DNA of 33,566 bases from a virus: positions 1 to 33,566 of the IMG/VR virus record IMGVR_UViG_3300047478_000081; one strand, 5' to 3'. Numbering within the stretch: the first letter of the stretch is position 1; every line of letters begins with the position of its first letter. Of the stretch, positions 31,110-33,566 are shown piece by piece. Under the pieces are notes generated by a model that saw only the letters and a program-made list of their open reading frames with translations, ran no database searches and was not told the origin of the DNA. The position numbers and the translations under genes are program-made.

Positions 31110-32857
31110 AGCGACATCACCTTACCTTCATCAATAATCATAACTATATTCCCTGTTGCTATGTCAATTCTAAACTTCTTACCAATATCTAGAGTACCTG
31201 TGTATTCCCCACTAGCGCCATAAACAACTCCGAGTAACACATCTTCTTCTGCTGGATAACCACCGGCAGAGGTTTTTGTTATTATAGCACTAGATCCTTG
31301 GTAACTATAAGAACCACTAAGAGCTACAAGCATCCGGTTACGACTAAGGATTGCTGACTGCCCAGCTAAGCTATAAACACCACCAGAAGCGACAAGAACT
31401 TTGCTCCTCAGTAGTGTAGTAGAGGCACCTGTGAGGTTGTATGAGCCACCTTGTAGGGTAAGTACCTTAGACCTAAGTAAAGTAGCTGTACCACCAGTAA
31501 CAGTGTAACTACCACCACTTGCTGTTAGCTTCTTATTTCTAGATAGAATGGCAGAAGCGCCCGTTACAGAGTATGAACCACTAGAGGCAGTTAATTTCCT
31601 ATTGCGACTAAGTACGGCAGAAGCACCATTTACTACATAGGAACCACCATTACAAGTCAGGGTATAATTAATAGCCCCTGCTGTATATGTAATTGTTACT
31701 TGCTGCCCAGTGTATGTATAAACACCACCTTGAGCAACCAACAAATGAGACCTGCGCAGGTTTGCGCTAGCACCAGAAACAGTGTAAGAACCGCCATTAG
31801 CAGTAATGCGCTTGGATCGTAACAGAGTCGCGTTAGCACCGCTTATGGTATAGGCACCACCACTAGCCGTGAGTTTTCTATTCCTAGATAGTGTTGCGCT
31901 AGCTCCAGTTAGTGTGTAGCTACCACCAGACAAAATAAAAGAATAGTTAGCAGCCGTTGGTGTATAGGTTATTACAGCCTGCGCACCTGTGAGCGTATAT
32001 GAACCACCGGAAGCAGCTAAGTACTTGCTACGTTTGAGTACAGCACTAGATCCTGTTAATGTGTAAGAACCACCTTGTGCGGTAAGTGTATAAGCACCTC
32101 CAACATTTGGTTTAATTGCTATGATGGAAACACCATCATAACTTGTAGATCCACCAGTGAAGGTTGTTGTGCTTGCACCAGGCGAGTCCGCTGTACTTAA
32201 CCTACCACCTTCAGAATTATTGCCCTGAGTTGATATTGATGTCCAACCAGAAACAGTTCCAGGTATTGCTTGACCAGCATCATAATGGCTTTCAAGAGCC
32301 AGTACAAGATCATTAGCCGTTGAAGCAACAGTCCTTGAAGCAGTGCTACCAGAGGAATCTAATGCTATTGCATCTGAAGCTCTGTAATAATCACTGGTAT
32401 TTACATTCTTTATGAATGTGATAAAAAACAACGGACCTTCTGCCGGAGCATTTGTCCATACAGGGGTTATTGTCTTAGAGCCTGTACTACTAACAACAGC
32501 ATGTGAAACTGTCGTTCTCTCTGTGCCACCGTTACTATCTTGTGTGGTAGTAAAAGTACCAGTAAAGTTGCTTGTCAGGGATAAATCTGCACCTGACGCA
32601 GAGTAATTACGGGAAGTAACAACAACAACTTGAGCATCAGCAGGAACCGTAATTGCCTGTGCACCTGGCGTTGCACTTGTCCCTAGCACAAGTGTTGTAG
32701 TACTAATAACTTCTGGTTTAATACCAACAAAAGTTATATTAGCATTACTACCAGTAAGACTATATGATCCTCCTAAACAAGTTAATGTATATGCTCCCAA
32801 GGAGCCACTTAACTGCTGTGCACCCCCAGGCAGTAGGGGCTGAAAAGCCCATGACAT
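31106..32857 (-). CDS. Repeat-rich appendage/fibre-like structural protein
   Basis: A 583-aa protein. The N-terminal ~240 residues form a Ser/Thr-rich beta domain with AITVPADAQVVVV and later ASDAIALDSSGST, an all-beta sandwich by appearance. Residues ~250-525 are an array of twelve GGSYTLTG-type repeats, mostly 22 residues apart, with two 27-residue variants. The C-terminus (PAEEDVLLGVVYGASGEYTG...) carries a motif common in phage structural proteins. It lies upstream of fibre genes in the same operon. Likely a virion or head-decoration/fibre protein. No enzymatic motifs. Confidence 0.7.
   Translation of the reverse strand: MSWAFQPLLPGGAQQLSGSLGAYTLTCLGGSYSLTGSNANITFVGIKPEVISTTTLVLGTSATPGAQAITVPADAQVVVVTSRNYSASGADLSLTSNFTGTFTTTQDSNGGTERTTVSHAVVSSTGSKTITPVWTNAPAEGPLFFITFIKNVNTSDYYRASDAIALDSSGSTASRTVASTANDLVLALESHYDAGQAIPGTVSGWTSISTQGNNSEGGRLSTADSPGASTTTFTGGSTSYDGVSIIAIKPNVGGAYTLTAQGGSYTLTGSSAVLKRSKYLAASGGSYTLTGAQAVITYTPTAANYSFILSGGSYTLTGASATLSRNRKLTASGGAYTISGANATLLRSKRITANGGSYTVSGASANLRRSHLLVAQGGVYTYTGQQVTITYTAGAINYTLTCNGGSYVVNGASAVLSRNRKLTASSGSYSVTGASAILSRNKKLTASGGSYTVTGGTATLLRSKVLTLQGGSYNLTGASTTLLRSKVLVASGGVYSLAGQSAILSRNRMLVALSGSYSYQGSSAIITKTSAGGYPAEEDVLLGVVYGASGEYTGTLDIGKKFRIDIATGNIVMIIDEGKVMSL
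31290..32098 (-). repeat. Twelve tandem coding repeats of ~66 bases (22 residues)
   Basis: Each unit encodes G-G/S-x-Y-x-x-x-G followed by A-x-A-x-L-x-R-x-x-x-L-x-A, for example GGSYTVTG...LLRSKVL. Two units are 27 residues long and replace the basic middle with an ITYT...NYTLT strand. Copies differ at many third positions, so the expansion is not recent. A thirteenth copy (GGSYSLTG) stands alone near the protein's N-terminus. It should fold as repeated beta hairpins. Confidence 0.8.
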
Positions 32858-32858
32858 A

Positions 32859-33203
32859 TTAAGCTACCTGTCTAACGGACCAAGCAATCGTCCTATCGGT
32901 ACCAGCAATCTTGTCTATGGTCACATCCCAGCCATGCATCAGAATTAGTGATGGAGATACCCATAGGCCGGACTGTGCACCTTCCAGCGTCGAGGCGTAG
33001 ATTACTCGCTTTGTGCCGCCTGAAGTGCATTTTTCATAAATCTGGATTAGGTATTCATCGCCGCCAGCCATCGCGGAGAAGTCGAGGAACACCTGAAAGA
33101 CGCCATCCGTGGTGTCATTGGCCAGCGTTGTGCCGGGGGTGATGATCGAGTATTCGGTCGCGCCGATCGAAGCAGAACCCGTTTTGTATTCAGTGATTGC
33201 CAT
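32859..33203 (-). CDS. Small virion-associated hypothetical protein
   Basis: A 114-aa protein. ATG 33203 is chosen because GGAGGG lies four bases upstream; the ATG at 33215 would contain that SD site inside the gene. It is beta-rich (TEYSIITPGTTLANDTTDGV, then VFLDFSAMAGGDEYLIQIYE) and ends with a WDVTIDKIAGTDRTIAW strand pair, a form common to small phage decoration or tail proteins. The DNA is richer in G+C than the next gene, continuous with the partial gene before it. Specific function unknown. Confidence 0.66.
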   Translation of the reverse strand: MAITEYKTGSASIGATEYSIITPGTTLANDTTDGVFQVFLDFSAMAGGDEYLIQIYEKCTSGGTKRVIYASTLEGAQSGLWVSPSLILMHGWDVTIDKIAGTDRTIAWSVRQVA

Positions 33204-33204
33204 C

Positions 33205-33566
33205 TTACCCTCCAAGCCCCCATGCCATCATCGTCGGGGTTGAATCCGCCGTGGCGCTTGACTGCCCACGCACATACACATTTTGTCCAGCCGCCACGTT
33301 CGCCACGCAACCCACTGTCGTTGGCAGGTTGCTGATCTGCTCTGCGGAGGTGGTGACCAGCGGGCTGTCCTGAATGAGAATTTTTTTGTTCGTTGCATCT
33401 CCCGCGCTGCAATCCAGGTGAATCATCGCGGCAGTCATCGTGGTATCGGCGCAGGTGTAGCCTGTTTGCCACCACCACAACGGCATCGGTGTTGCCGATC
33501 CTGCTTGCGCCCAAGCACCGTCGCCTGTTGTTCCAAGCGTAACGGCAGTGCCTATAGCATTCGTCG
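33205..33566 (-). CDS. 3' part of a virion-associated hypothetical protein (start outside window)
   Basis: The frame is open from the right edge to TAA 33207-33205, so the gene begins beyond the window; about 119 residues are seen. It is beta-rich with Gly, Ala and Thr (NAIGTAVTLGTTGDGAWAQ), several Cys and a WWW cluster. It ends MAWGLGG just before the next start. High G+C like its downstream neighbour, so the two probably moved together. Unknown function; a fibre or decoration role is inferred from the operon. Confidence 0.6.
   Translation of the reverse strand, partial: TNAIGTAVTLGTTGDGAWAQAGSATPMPLWWWQTGYTCADTTMTAAMIHLDCSAGDATNKKILIQDSPLVTTSAEQISNLPTTVGCVANVAAGQNVYVRGQSSATADSTPTMMAWGLGG

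Noticed and set aside
31290-32098. CRISPR array or non-coding satellite
   Set aside because: The periodicity is in the protein (22 residues), copies vary at third codon positions, and there are no constant repeats with unique spacers.

Overview
The window is part of the genome of a tailed double-stranded DNA phage. No cellular housekeeping genes, rRNA, tRNA or integrase are visible. Genes are packed edge to edge, and many stops and starts overlap as ATGA or TAATG. The gene content (T7-like replication proteins beside P22-like tail-completion proteins) points to a short-tailed, podovirus-type phage. Shine-Dalgarno sites and one strong sigma70-type promoter fit a bacterial, probably Gram-negative (proteobacterial), host. 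The sequence alone does not name the host. No portal, terminase, major capsid, RNA polymerase or clear endolysin lies in the window; head genes would be expected upstream of the minus-strand operon, beyond the right edge.

Positions 1-16022 (plus strand) hold the metabolic and replication half. Positions 1-3466 carry a possible peptide or amide-ligase cassette: the end of an unrecognised protein, a class II glutamine amidotransferase, an ATP-grasp ligase and an unknown protein. Positions 3372-5220 hold small accessory genes, in part richer in G+C and sharing a 'P-x-A...PLY' module. Positions 5228-11827 are the replication core: primase, an HNH endonuclease, a DnaB/T7-gp4-like helicase, a family A DNA polymerase split into two genes, an SSB-like protein, a 5'-3' exonuclease and a T7-endonuclease-I-like resolvase. 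Positions 11824-16022 hold DNA modification and nucleotide metabolism: a C5-methyltransferase-like protein, a metallophosphoesterase, a DUF3310 protein, a MazG-like pyrophosphohydrolase, a ribonucleotide reductase that is probably B12-dependent, and several very small genes.

A bidirectional rho-independent terminator at 16034-16069 separates this from a convergent minus-strand operon (33566 down to 16068) for virion assembly and DNA delivery. In transcription order it encodes fibre or appendage-like proteins, including a 22-residue repeat protein, a second HNH endonuclease, a zinc-ribbon protein, a C1q-like fibre, a small holin-like membrane protein, P22 gp4-like and gp10-like proteins flanking a Gly-rich protein, a short fibre in the position of the P22 tail needle, candidate ejection proteins, a 1729-residue virion protein with an HETTH zincin motif, and a last gene with HEFQH.

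The most notable signal concerns the two HNH genes. Each sits directly 5' of a phage gene whose first codons exist twice: once as a short stub before, or fused to, the HNH gene, and again at the restored gene start. The two copies keep the amino acids but differ at most codons. A similar past event could explain the DNA polymerase split exactly before motif A.
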